NCBI GenBank assembly: GCA_021371935.1 | Contig: JAJFVF010000002.1 | Coordinates: forward strand, 1-64,000 | DNA length: 64,000 nt | Source: a bacterium | Lineage (GTDB): Bacteria; Armatimonadota; UBA5829 | Reading direction: 5' to 3' | In this document: positions 57,474 through 64,000 of the stretch, piece by piece | Layout of the letters: each line of letters opens with the position of its first letter | Numbering within the stretch: position 1 is the first letter of the stretch | The notes under the pieces: generated by a model | Databases searched by the model: none | What the model was told of the DNA's origin: nothing | The model's input: the letters and a program-made list of their open reading frames with translations, nothing else | Translations under genes and position numbers: made by a program

Positions 57474-58493
57474 CTAGGCGTTGCTTCCTACCTGCTGCTC
57501 CTGCTTTTCCGTCGCCAAAACACTTTCACGTATCGTTTTGACAACGTGACCATTCACCGCTTCTTTTGCTGCCCGCACGGCATTGGCAACCGCCCACGCA
57601 TTAGACCGGCCATGACCGATAATGCACACACCGCTAAGACCGAGCAGGGGCGCACCGCCGTATTCGGCGTAGTCCAGCTTCTTCTGCAGACGCTTGAACA
57701 TCGGCGCAAGCAATAATATTGGAATCTTGGCGAGTGGATGCACATTAAGGTCATCTTTGATGACCCCCATCACATGCTCGATCAGGCCTTCGGCCACTTT
57801 GAGTGCCACATTGCCCGCGAAACCATCCGCGACGATGACGTCTGCATCGTTGCTCAGCAGGTGTCTGCCTTCGACATTGCCGACAAAGTTTAGTGAACTT
57901 GCTGCCAGTTCTTCATATGCGGCTCTGACGACCTCGTTACCCTTGCTCTTCTCTTCACCAATGGAGAGCAGCGCAACACGCGGATTCGGAATTGAGAAAA
58001 CTTTCTCCGCATATACACTGCCCATCACAGCAAATTGCTTCAAGTTATCGGCGCTGCAGTCTGCGACCGCACCTGCGTCAAGCATTATTGTCGGGCCATT
58101 TTTCCCCGGCCAGACGCACGCAATGGCCGGGCGATCAATACCCTTGATCCTGCCCAGCCTGAGTGTTGCGACCGCCATGGCCGCAGCTGTATTGCCGACA
58201 CTGACCATGGCATCGGCCTCACCTTTTTTGACCATAGACGCGGCAACAACCATGGACGCGTCACGCTTCGTGCGGACGGCATCCACATGGTCGTCCATCG
58301 TGATCACTTCCGAGGTGTGTCTTATCGTAACTCTATCAGACGCGGCAAACTCAGCCGGCAGATGATGACGTATTGCCCCCTCATCACCGACAAGAACTAC
58401 ATCCACGTCGTGCAGTTTGCTGCCCTGCGCCGCTCCCTTGACTATCTCAGCGGGAGCAAAATCGCCACCCATCGCATCGACGGCAATTATCAT
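57474..58493 (-). CDS. plsX: Phosphate acyltransferase
   Basis: The 339-residue enzyme makes acyl-phosphate from acyl-ACP for phospholipid synthesis. IIAVDAMGGDFAPAEIVKGA and VMSVGNTAAAMAV-type motifs (DAMVSVGNTAAAMAVATLRL) are present, as is LLGLSGVCIIGHGRSNAWAV. It works with PlsY (not in the window) upstream of cdsA's substrate. Its place between rpmF and fabH is the classic order. Confidence 0.96.
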   Translation of the reverse strand: MIIAVDAMGGDFAPAEIVKGAAQGSKLHDVDVVLVGDEGAIRHHLPAEFAASDRVTIRHTSEVITMDDHVDAVRTKRDASMVVAASMVKKGEADAMVSVGNTAAAMAVATLRLGRIKGIDRPAIACVWPGKNGPTIMLDAGAVADCSADNLKQFAVMGSVYAEKVFSIPNPRVALLSIGEEKSKGNEVVRAAYEELAASSLNFVGNVEGRHLLSNDADVIVADGFAGNVALKVAEGLIEHVMGVIKDDLNVHPLAKIPILLLAPMFKRLQKKLDYAEYGGAPLLGLSGVCIIGHGRSNAWAVANAVRAAKEAVNGHVVKTIRESVLATEKQEQQVGSNA

Positions 58494-58526
58494 GCGTGAA
58501 TCCCTTCAACGCCGCCAGTTTGCAAC

Positions 58527-58721
58527 TTATTCGGCTTTCTGCTTTTCCTTGATTTCTATCACCAGCCGGCCGTTGTAATAGCCACACGACGGGCAGGCAT
58601 GGTGCGGCTGCGATGGAGCATGGCAGCGCGGGCATTCCGAAACGGTCGGCACGTTGAGCTTGTAATGCGTTCTGCGCAGACGCGTCCTTTGATTTGAATG
58701 TCTTCTTTTCGGTAAAGGCAT
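58527..58721 (-). CDS. rpmF: Ribosomal protein L32 (zinc-binding form)
   Basis: This 64-residue L32 starts MPLPKRRHSNQRTRLRRTHY and keeps both CxxC pairs (CPRCHAP and CPSCGYY), so it is the zinc-binding C+ form. The yceD-rpmF-plsX order is a widely conserved arrangement. The about 80-base gap before it contains GTGGAAAGTGGAGAGC, another short-word repeat. Confidence 0.96.
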   Translation of the reverse strand: MPLPKRRHSNQRTRLRRTHYKLNVPTVSECPRCHAPSQPHHACPSCGYYNGRLVIEIKEKQKAE

Positions 58722-58803
58722 TTAGTTCTCCTTAATCAATAGCGAAGAGTGGAAAGTGGAGAGCTAAGAGTCCACTTACACCCTTGAAATTCACGACGAA
58801 TTA

Positions 58804-59331
58804 TTACTCGTCTTCTTCGAGCAACTCTGCGAGCGCACCAAACGGAGATTCATCACTCTCCGCCGGGCATCCGCATGGCCCCTGATTGAGGTCCTTGCCG
58901 CAGTGCGGACAAAGACCCTTGCACTCATCTGAGCACAAATTCTTGATCGGAACAGCGACCGCTATATTCTGGCGCAGCAGCTCTGTCAGGTCGAGAACAT
59001 AGTCCACAAACAGCGGCTCTTTCTCGTCCTCGGGAAGCTCCTGCTCTTCCAGCACCTCGATCGTGTGTCCCGGTATTTGCAATTCTTCTTCTATCGGCAG
59101 CCTCAGATCGATTGTATACGTTTTAAGACACCTGGTGCACTCAAGCTCAATGATTGTCTCAAAGTGTCCCCGTGTCACTATATGCTTGCCGGTATTACTA
59201 AAAGTTACTTCACCGCTTATCGGCTTGATGCATTTGATCCCGCTCTCCGGGTCATCAATAGGCGGCTCATCTATATTATACTTGATTCGCTTGCCAAGGT
59301 GCGATGCTATTTCACTTAGATCGAGTTTCAT
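58804..59331 (-). CDS. yceD: DUF177/YceD-family protein
   Basis: The 175-residue member of the YceD (DUF177) family, encoded before rpmF in most bacteria, is linked to 23S rRNA or ribosome assembly. The cysteine-rich end DECKGLCPHCGKDLNQGPCG is typical and probably binds zinc. The N-terminal half is beta-rich (ISGEVTFSNTGKHIVTRGHF, IIELECTRCLKTYTIDLRLP). Length is normal. AckA follows upstream at 27 bases. Confidence 0.93.
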   Translation of the reverse strand: MKLDLSEIASHLGKRIKYNIDEPPIDDPESGIKCIKPISGEVTFSNTGKHIVTRGHFETIIELECTRCLKTYTIDLRLPIEEELQIPGHTIEVLEEQELPEDEKEPLFVDYVLDLTELLRQNIAVAVPIKNLCSDECKGLCPHCGKDLNQGPCGCPAESDESPFGALAELLEEDE

Positions 59332-59358
59332 TGGTCAGCACCTGTATTCTATGACTTG

Positions 59359-60573
59359 CTAAGCGCCTTCAACAACCTGCACGGTCTCACGCGCGATGAC
59401 CCGCTCTTCATTGGTCGGGATCAGCAGGATTCTCACGTTGGAGCCGTCTTTGCTGATGTCCGCCGGGCCCTTGAGCTTGTCGTTCTTGTCGGAATCCATC
59501 TCGATACCAAAGAAATCCATGCCGTCGCAAACTCTGGCGCGAATGGTCTTGCTGTTTTCTCCGATCCCGCCTGTAAAGACAATTGCGTCAAGTCCGCCCA
59601 TAGCCGCAATGTAAGCGCCGATATATTTGCGGATCCGGTAGCAGAAGATATCAAGCGCCAGCTTAGCGCGTTTGTTGCCTTCATCCGCTGCATTCTCTAC
59701 ATCGCGCATATCGCCGGATACGCCGGATACACCCAGCAGGCCGCTCTTCTTGTTTATCAGATCATCCAGGTCTTCAGGTGTGGCGCTTAGTTTCTTGCCC
59801 AAATATGTCAGTATTGCCGGATCGATATCCCCGCATCGTGTGCCCATCATAAGTCCCTCTGCCGGTGTCACACCCATCGAGGTATCCATTACTTTTCCGC
59901 CCACTACGGCAGCCATACTCGATCCATTACCCAAGTGACAAGTAATTATACGCGATTTATCCGGGTCGATGTTCATCGACTTGAGCATCTTCAGAGCCTG
60001 GCCGGTGACATATCTGTGGGAGGTGCCGTGGAAACCATAGCGCCTGATCCCGTAATCCTGATAATACTTATATGGCAAGGCATATGTATAAGCGTAATCG
60101 GGCATGGTGGCATGAAAAGCCGTATCAAAGACCGCCACCTGAGGCACACCGGGCATCAGCTTCATACATGCTCGAATGCCTTTGGCGTTGGCCGGATTGT
60201 GCAGAGGACCGAGGTCACTGAGCTTCTCGATCTCCAGCACGACTTCTTCATTCACCAATGTCGGCTGAACGAACCGCTCGCCGCCATGGAGCACTCTGTG
60301 GCCGACTGCGGATATCTCGTCCATGCTCTTTACCGCACCGACTTTGGGGTCCTTGAGCAGGCTGAATACATGGTCTATCGCATCGGCATGATCGGCCATA
60401 TCCACATCCACTTCAGCCTTGCCATTGGCGACGCACTCGTGTTTGACTCTGCCTCCGCCGCCTGCCGCTCCAATGCGCTCGGCTAAGCCCTTTGCCAGAA
60501 CCTCTTCACTCTCTGAATCGATCAACTGATATTTTAGTGAGCTTGACCCACTGTTTAATATTAAGATTTTCAT
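59359..60573 (-). CDS. ackA: Acetate kinase
   Basis: The 404-residue ASKHA-fold kinase interconverts acetate and acetyl phosphate. ILILNSGSSSLKYQLIDSES, RYGFHGTSHRYVTGQALKML, CHLGNGSSMAAVVGGKVMDT and IVFTGGIGENSKTIRARVCD are present. ATG 60573 is preferred over the TTG just before it. It follows pta by 27 bases, and together they make ATP from acetyl-CoA, which would fit the folate one-carbon genes in an acetogenic-type metabolism. Confidence 0.97.
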   Translation of the reverse strand: MKILILNSGSSSLKYQLIDSESEEVLAKGLAERIGAAGGGGRVKHECVANGKAEVDVDMADHADAIDHVFSLLKDPKVGAVKSMDEISAVGHRVLHGGERFVQPTLVNEEVVLEIEKLSDLGPLHNPANAKGIRACMKLMPGVPQVAVFDTAFHATMPDYAYTYALPYKYYQDYGIRRYGFHGTSHRYVTGQALKMLKSMNIDPDKSRIITCHLGNGSSMAAVVGGKVMDTSMGVTPAEGLMMGTRCGDIDPAILTYLGKKLSATPEDLDDLINKKSGLLGVSGVSGDMRDVENAADEGNKRAKLALDIFCYRIRKYIGAYIAAMGGLDAIVFTGGIGENSKTIRARVCDGMDFFGIEMDSDKNDKLKGPADISKDGSNVRILLIPTNEERVIARETVQVVEGA

Positions 60574-60600
60574 CAATACACCAGTTCTAAAAATTCTGAA

Positions 60601-61599
60601 TTACTGTATGGCTTGCACTGCTGTTATGGCAGCTACATTTACTATATCCTCCGCGTTGCATCCGCGGGAAAGATCATTTACAGGCTTTCTGAGACCCTGC
60701 AGAACGGGTCCGTAAGCCTCGGCCTTGGCAAGTCTCTCGGTCATCTTATAGCAGATATTGCCGGTGTTGAGGTCAGGGAAGATAAGCACGTTCGCCTTAC
60801 CCGCCACAGGACTGCCCGGAGCCTTCTTTTGGCCGATCCAGTCGACCAGAGCAGAGTCTGCCTGAAGCTCGCCGTCCAGCATGAGGTCAGGCATTCTCTC
60901 TTTTGCAATCTTCGTCGCTTCGACTACTTTGTCTACCAGTGGGTCGGATGCACTTCCTTTGGTGGAGAATGAGAGCATAGCCACCCGAGGCTCATAGCCA
61001 AGCAGGTTCTTCATCGTCTTCGCGCTCTGCAGCGCAATCTCTGCAAGCTCATCTGCCGCTGGGTTAATCACAAGCCCACAGTCAGAGAAAATAAAAGTTC
61101 CATCCTCACCATATTCGCAGTCCGGCACGATCATGACAAAGAAACTCGACACCAGCTTGCAGTCCGGTGCGGTGCGCAGAATCTGCAGAGCGGGTCTGAC
61201 TGTGTCGGCTGTCGAGTGAGTGGCGCCGGAGACCTGTCCGTCGGCCTGGTTATCGGCGACCATCATGCAACCGAAGTGCAATGGGTCGGCGATCATTGTG
61301 CGAGCTTTATCTTCGGTCATACCCTTGTGCTTGCGCATTTCATAGAACTGCTTTGCGTATTCGTCGAACTTGGGTGACTTGACCGGATCGATCACTTTGC
61401 ATCCAGAAATATTAGCCCCCGACTTTTCGACTGCGGATACGATCTTGTCCTCAGGATTGACCAGGATAACCTCGGCCAAGCCCTGCTCCACTATCTTTTG
61501 AGCGGCAGTGACTGTCCTGACATCTTCAGCTTCCGGCAGCACAATTCTTTTCTTGGCAGTCTTTGCTCTGGCATAGACTGTTTCCATTACATTTGGCAT
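60601..61599 (-). CDS. pta: Phosphate acetyltransferase
   Basis: The 332-residue short-form phosphotransacetylase exchanges acetyl-CoA and acetyl phosphate. KKRIVLPEAEDVRTVTAAQK, GATHSTADTVRPALQILRTA, AMLSFSTKGSASDPLVDKV and NVLIFPDLNTGNICYKMTER are signatures. ATG 61599 is chosen, with GGAG about 10 bases upstream, over a GTG at 61614. It is followed directly by ackA. Confidence 0.96.
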   Translation of the reverse strand: MPNVMETVYARAKTAKKRIVLPEAEDVRTVTAAQKIVEQGLAEVILVNPEDKIVSAVEKSGANISGCKVIDPVKSPKFDEYAKQFYEMRKHKGMTEDKARTMIADPLHFGCMMVADNQADGQVSGATHSTADTVRPALQILRTAPDCKLVSSFFVMIVPDCEYGEDGTFIFSDCGLVINPAADELAEIALQSAKTMKNLLGYEPRVAMLSFSTKGSASDPLVDKVVEATKIAKERMPDLMLDGELQADSALVDWIGQKKAPGSPVAGKANVLIFPDLNTGNICYKMTERLAKAEAYGPVLQGLRKPVNDLSRGCNAEDIVNVAAITAVQAIQ

Positions 61600-61626
61600 T
61601 GTTTTCAACTCCACTGTACAGCGCCA

Positions 61627-61695
61627 AACGTCATAAGGTCACAACGCCACAGAATTCTATTTTCTCGATATGTGGCGCACTGACATTATGACGTT
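61627..61695. repeat. Large imperfect inverted repeat between pta and the coiled-coil gene
   Basis: The 25-base arms 61627-61651 and 61671-61695 match at about 21 positions, beginning AACGTCATAA and ending ATTATGACGTT, around a 19-base loop. No T-run follows. It may fold in the transcript upstream of pta, or be a relic element; its words differ from those of the other gaps. Confidence 0.6.
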
Positions 61696-61715
61696 CAGAC
61701 GTAAGACATTTCGAC

Positions 61716-62306
61716 TTATCTTCTGATTCCGCGTCCGACGGGAATGATCGGTTCCGAAGTCTGCACGGCGCTGATGCGCACATCCAGCTTCTCGCGGCCT
61801 TTCTGAATTGTACCCATAACTTTGGCCAAATGATTCTCAATGGCCGAAAGAACATCACGCGCATATTCGTCGGACCCACGCCTGATCTCCCTTGCTGCAT
61901 TCTCGGCACTGGCCATAATTTCCTGAGCCTGGGCTTTGGCCATACGGTTTATCTCGCTGGTGTCGACCAGCTTGGAAGCCATCTGTCGTGCCTCCTCCAT
62001 AACCCGGTTTGACTCTTCTATGGCCTGCTCTTTAATCATTTCGGCTTCTTCTTTGGCTGCAAGCACGATCTTGTCGCTGTCATTGGCGACCCGGCTGGCT
62101 CTGCGCACTTCATCGGGCAGCGATGCTCTGATCTTGTTGATCAGCATATGAAACTCTTCCAGATCCAACCCCCATGCCTTGCCGAAGAAAGATGTGCTGC
62201 TTTCAGCCAGATCTTCCAGGTCATCAAGTAATCTTAATATGTCTCCCTGATTGCCTCCCCCGTTCAGAAAAGGTCTGCGCACAACCATCTGTTCTTGATC
62301 TATCAT
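61716..62306 (-). CDS. Coiled-coil (DivIVA/ATP synthase b-like) protein
   Basis: The 196-residue protein consists largely of charged alanine-rich helix: VLAAKEEAEMIKEQAIEESN, MAKAQAQEIMASAENAAREI. The N-terminal about 50 residues (GDILRLLDDLEDLAESSTSF) are a conserved domain seen in proteins encoded beside coaD in several Terrabacteria. There is no membrane segment. It ends 4 bases after coaD's stop region and may be a cytoskeletal or division-site protein; no direct evidence. Confidence 0.65.
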   Translation of the reverse strand: MIDQEQMVVRRPFLNGGGNQGDILRLLDDLEDLAESSTSFFGKAWGLDLEEFHMLINKIRASLPDEVRRASRVANDSDKIVLAAKEEAEMIKEQAIEESNRVMEEARQMASKLVDTSEINRMAKAQAQEIMASAENAAREIRRGSDEYARDVLSAIENHLAKVMGTIQKGREKLDVRISAVQTSEPIIPVGRGIRR

Positions 62307-62309
62307 CTT

Positions 62310-62801
62310 CTAAGCCTCCTGCCCTCTCTGATGCAGTCTTTCAAGTACTCTCGCTTCAATGACTTTCGGCACCATCCCCTGTATCGGGGCACCGAGTTCC
62401 ACAACTTCCTTGACCAAACTGGAACTTAAAAACAGGTGCTCAGGGCTTGTCATCATAAAAAGTGTTTCAACCTGATCATTCAGGCTCTTGTTCATTAGCG
62501 CCTGCTGGAACTCGGCCTCGAAGTCCGATATGGCCCTGAGTCCCTTTATGACAGCCCTTGCGCCCTGGCTTACTACATAGTCTACCGTAAGTCCATGGAA
62601 ATAGTCTACATTAACATTGGCTAAGTGTCCACATGCTTCGCGTAAAAATTGCATTCTTTCAGGCACATCGAAGAGTGGAATTTTTTTCGGGTTGACGGCA
62701 ACAGCCACCACGAGTTCATCAAAAATACTCGCCGCACGCTCTATTATGTCCAGATGACCGCTGGTCACCGGGTCGAAACTTCCAGGATAAACTGCTTTCA
62801 T
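62310..62801 (-). CDS. coaD: Phosphopantetheine adenylyltransferase
   Basis: The 163-residue enzyme of coenzyme A synthesis adds AMP to 4'-phosphopantetheine. The nucleotidyltransferase motif AVYPGSFDPVTSGHLDIIER and YVVSQGARAVIKGLRAISDF, MMTSPEHLFLSSSLVKEVV are characteristic. It lies just ahead of the coiled-coil gene (3-base gap). Confidence 0.97.
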   Translation of the reverse strand: MKAVYPGSFDPVTSGHLDIIERAASIFDELVVAVAVNPKKIPLFDVPERMQFLREACGHLANVNVDYFHGLTVDYVVSQGARAVIKGLRAISDFEAEFQQALMNKSLNDQVETLFMMTSPEHLFLSSSLVKEVVELGAPIQGMVPKVIEARVLERLHQRGQEA

Positions 62802-62845
62802 TTTATAGTTATTATTGATTATTTTCTATTTGATTTCGGGCTTTG

Positions 62846-63161
62846 CTATAAATCTGACAATCTACATTTTTTGCGAAAAAGCATGACTATCATAACAATG
62901 CCCAATATACCAGCAACGTGGCCGATTATCTCTGCCGGCCAGGCAACCTTAGTCAACAATTCCAGCGCCTGAGTTAAGCATAGAAGTGCCCATGCAAAAT
63001 ACACCAACTTCATAAACTTGCTCTTCACATACAGCGCACCAATAAGCGCAAATACGGCAATGATGGAATGCATTCCAAAGATCGTTTTTTACGAACGTTC
63101 CGTAAATCACTACTGATGAAACCAGAAGCGCTAGTAAGATCAAGGCTATTCTTCGTATCAT
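62846..63161 (-). pseudogene. Small multi-helix membrane protein split by a frameshift
   Basis: Two frames fit one protein: MIRRIALILLALLVSSVVIY and GTFVK in one, then TIFGMHSIIAVFALIGALYV to CRLSDL in the next. They join if one A is removed from the A6 run of the coding strand (T6 at 63085-63090). The joined product would have about 105 residues and four membrane helices. A homopolymer indel of this sort may be a real mutation, a programmed slip or a sequencing error. I recognise no family. Confidence 0.6.
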
Positions 63162-63194
63162 AACCCAATCCTCCCATAGTGTCGCAGGTGACGT

Positions 63195-63779
63195 CTAGTA
63201 AGCTGTCTTTTCCGTCTTACCCTTGGCATGCTCAGAGTCTTGAGCTTTCAGTTTTTTTGCCAAGTCATCGGGTTTGAAGTCGGCGTTGTCCAGTTCTCTC
63301 TGGATGGCCCGCGCAAACTTATCAACCAGACTGCTATCGTTTGTGACCCCAAAACTTGTGGAAGCATCGCGCCCGTCTTTGGGTGTCGTGTTCTCAGACG
63401 AAGTAGTAAATCCAGTTTTCTCGTTCGTCTTTATAACGACCCAGGTCAATCCTTTTTGCTTAGCCATGCTGTCTCCCACATAGACATTCAAGTCTTTAGG
63501 GTTAACGCTGATCACAGCGCTCCAACGCATGGTGTTCTTTTCTATATTACTGCCCTGCCATTTTGATTCGACGTGCTCACCCCTAACTACAATTGTCCGG
63601 GACTGTACATCAATAGACTGCGGCTCATGGCCGGTAAAATCTTTTACTGCTCGCAGGGTAGCTCTCCATGTGGACTCCTGGTCCGCGCGAAAACTTCTGA
63701 CGGCTGTCGTTTTAGACGAATTGCACCCAACGACAAAGATAATTGCTAATAGCAGTAATACCAATAAGCTCTTTTTCAT
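63195..63779 (-). CDS. Lipoprotein of unknown function
   Basis: The 194-residue protein starts at ATG 63779 (GGAGGAG upstream); a longer frame to 63974 is not credible. The signal ends in VVGC with the lipid-modified Cys19. The body contains YBTFC-unlike but structured segments: TWRATLRAVKDFTGHEPQSI, RWSAVISVNPKDLNVYVGDS and a C-terminal charged helix. It resembles small periplasmic lipoproteins that bind or mask surfaces, but I cannot assign a family. Confidence 0.65.
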   Translation of the reverse strand: MKKSLLVLLLLAIIFVVGCNSSKTTAVRSFRADQESTWRATLRAVKDFTGHEPQSIDVQSRTIVVRGEHVESKWQGSNIEKNTMRWSAVISVNPKDLNVYVGDSMAKQKGLTWVVIKTNEKTGFTTSSENTTPKDGRDASTSFGVTNDSSLVDKFARAIQRELDNADFKPDDLAKKLKAQDSEHAKGKTEKTAY

Positions 63780-63880
63780 TGAACTCCTCCAATAAAGCAC
63801 CGGCGATTTTCGCATTCTTCGATGGAACTCAGGGCAAACACGTGCACTATCTGAGCTTTCAGCTTTCCACTCTCGGCTAA

Positions 63881-64000
63881 CTAACCACTGCCAACTGCAG
63901 TTCGTCATACTTCTTAACCAGGTCTCTTCGCAGAGCCTTGAAAGCAGGATGCCCCAAATCCGGGTCTTTGTCAATAAGGTCGAACGCTTCTTTTCTGGCA
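63881..64000 (-). CDS. recG: ATP-dependent DNA helicase RecG, 3' end only
   Basis: Forty-odd codons run to the TAG at 63881: ARKEAFDLIDKDPDLGHPAF and KALRRDLVKKYDEL, ending AVVS. This matches the C-terminal helix of RecG (A-R-x-x-A-x-x-L-I-x-x-D-P-x-L). The gene continues beyond the right edge of the window. recG just upstream of coaD is a common order, usually with rsmD between. Confidence 0.7.

Noticed and set aside
63780-63974. Upstream extension of the lipoprotein gene
   Set aside because: It precedes a perfect lipoprotein signal and has no ribosome-binding site; it would destroy export.
1-64000. tRNA, rRNA, CRISPR arrays and riboswitches
   Set aside because: I looked for conserved T-loop sequences, regularly spaced repeats and known riboswitch cores near folate, corrinoid and SAM genes by eye and found none; a covariance-model search would be needed to be certain.

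Overview
The window reads as chromosomal DNA of moderate GC from a diderm bacterium. An RND pump with its own TolC-type outer-membrane channel, two lipoprotein signals and several secreted proteins argue for an outer membrane. The RicT-type PSP1 protein, the Cys4 form of ribosomal protein L32 and the rnc/fab/plsX/rpmF/yceD/ackA/pta/coaD/recG order are typical of Terrabacteria. A lineage such as Armatimonadota would fit, but this is inference and no rRNA or other phylogenetic marker is present to settle it. I saw no tRNA, rRNA or CRISPR array.

Layout. Bases 1-5,100 hold a GIY-YIG protein, a membrane-anchored unknown, pyruvate phosphate dikinase and a trio of very small coupled genes. Bases 5,142-26,200 look like an accessory region made of three minus-strand blocks: a 1,755-residue secreted FG-GAP protein, a TetR/TolC/HlyD/RND efflux operon, and a tight seven-gene operon. 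The seven genes are DUF1257-like, TPR, DUF2997, a zinc-ribbon signal-peptidase-like protein, PilT, a radical SAM protein and a Ycf46-like AAA ATPase. Degenerate, same-orientation copies of one repeat that carries a tandem XRE-type HTH gene lie at about 5.05, 10.8-11.3, 18.8-19.1 and 25.9-26.2 kb, that is, between these blocks.

Bases 26,200-31,900 are a mixed set: HAD phosphatase, Gfo/Idh/MocA oxidoreductase, secreted C39-like protein, endonuclease IV, methyltransferase and a PEP-CTERM-like surface protein. Bases 32,000-39,800 hold a PocR/AraC regulator, a 2H phosphoesterase and a one-carbon cluster (pterin-binding methyltransferase, MetF, MetV-like, formate-tetrahydrofolate ligase, UroD-type methyltransferase). 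These make up much of the methyl branch of the Wood-Ljungdahl pathway. No CO dehydrogenase/acetyl-CoA synthase is in the window.

Bases 39,980-64,000 are mostly housekeeping genes: topA, cdsA, RicT, an FmdB-type protein, an arrestin-fold protein and an FKBP lipoprotein; a methylthioadenosine salvage group (mtnP, methyltransferase, mtnA, with apt to recover adenine); rnc; a nucleotidyltransferase gene pair; an aspartate-type aminotransferase; type II fatty-acid synthesis (fabF, acpP, fabG, fabD, fabH, plsX) running into rpmF and yceD; acetate kinase and phosphotransacetylase; a coiled-coil protein, coaD, a frameshifted membrane protein, a lipoprotein and the 3' end of recG. Many intergenic gaps in this half carry locus-specific hairpins built from short repeated words.
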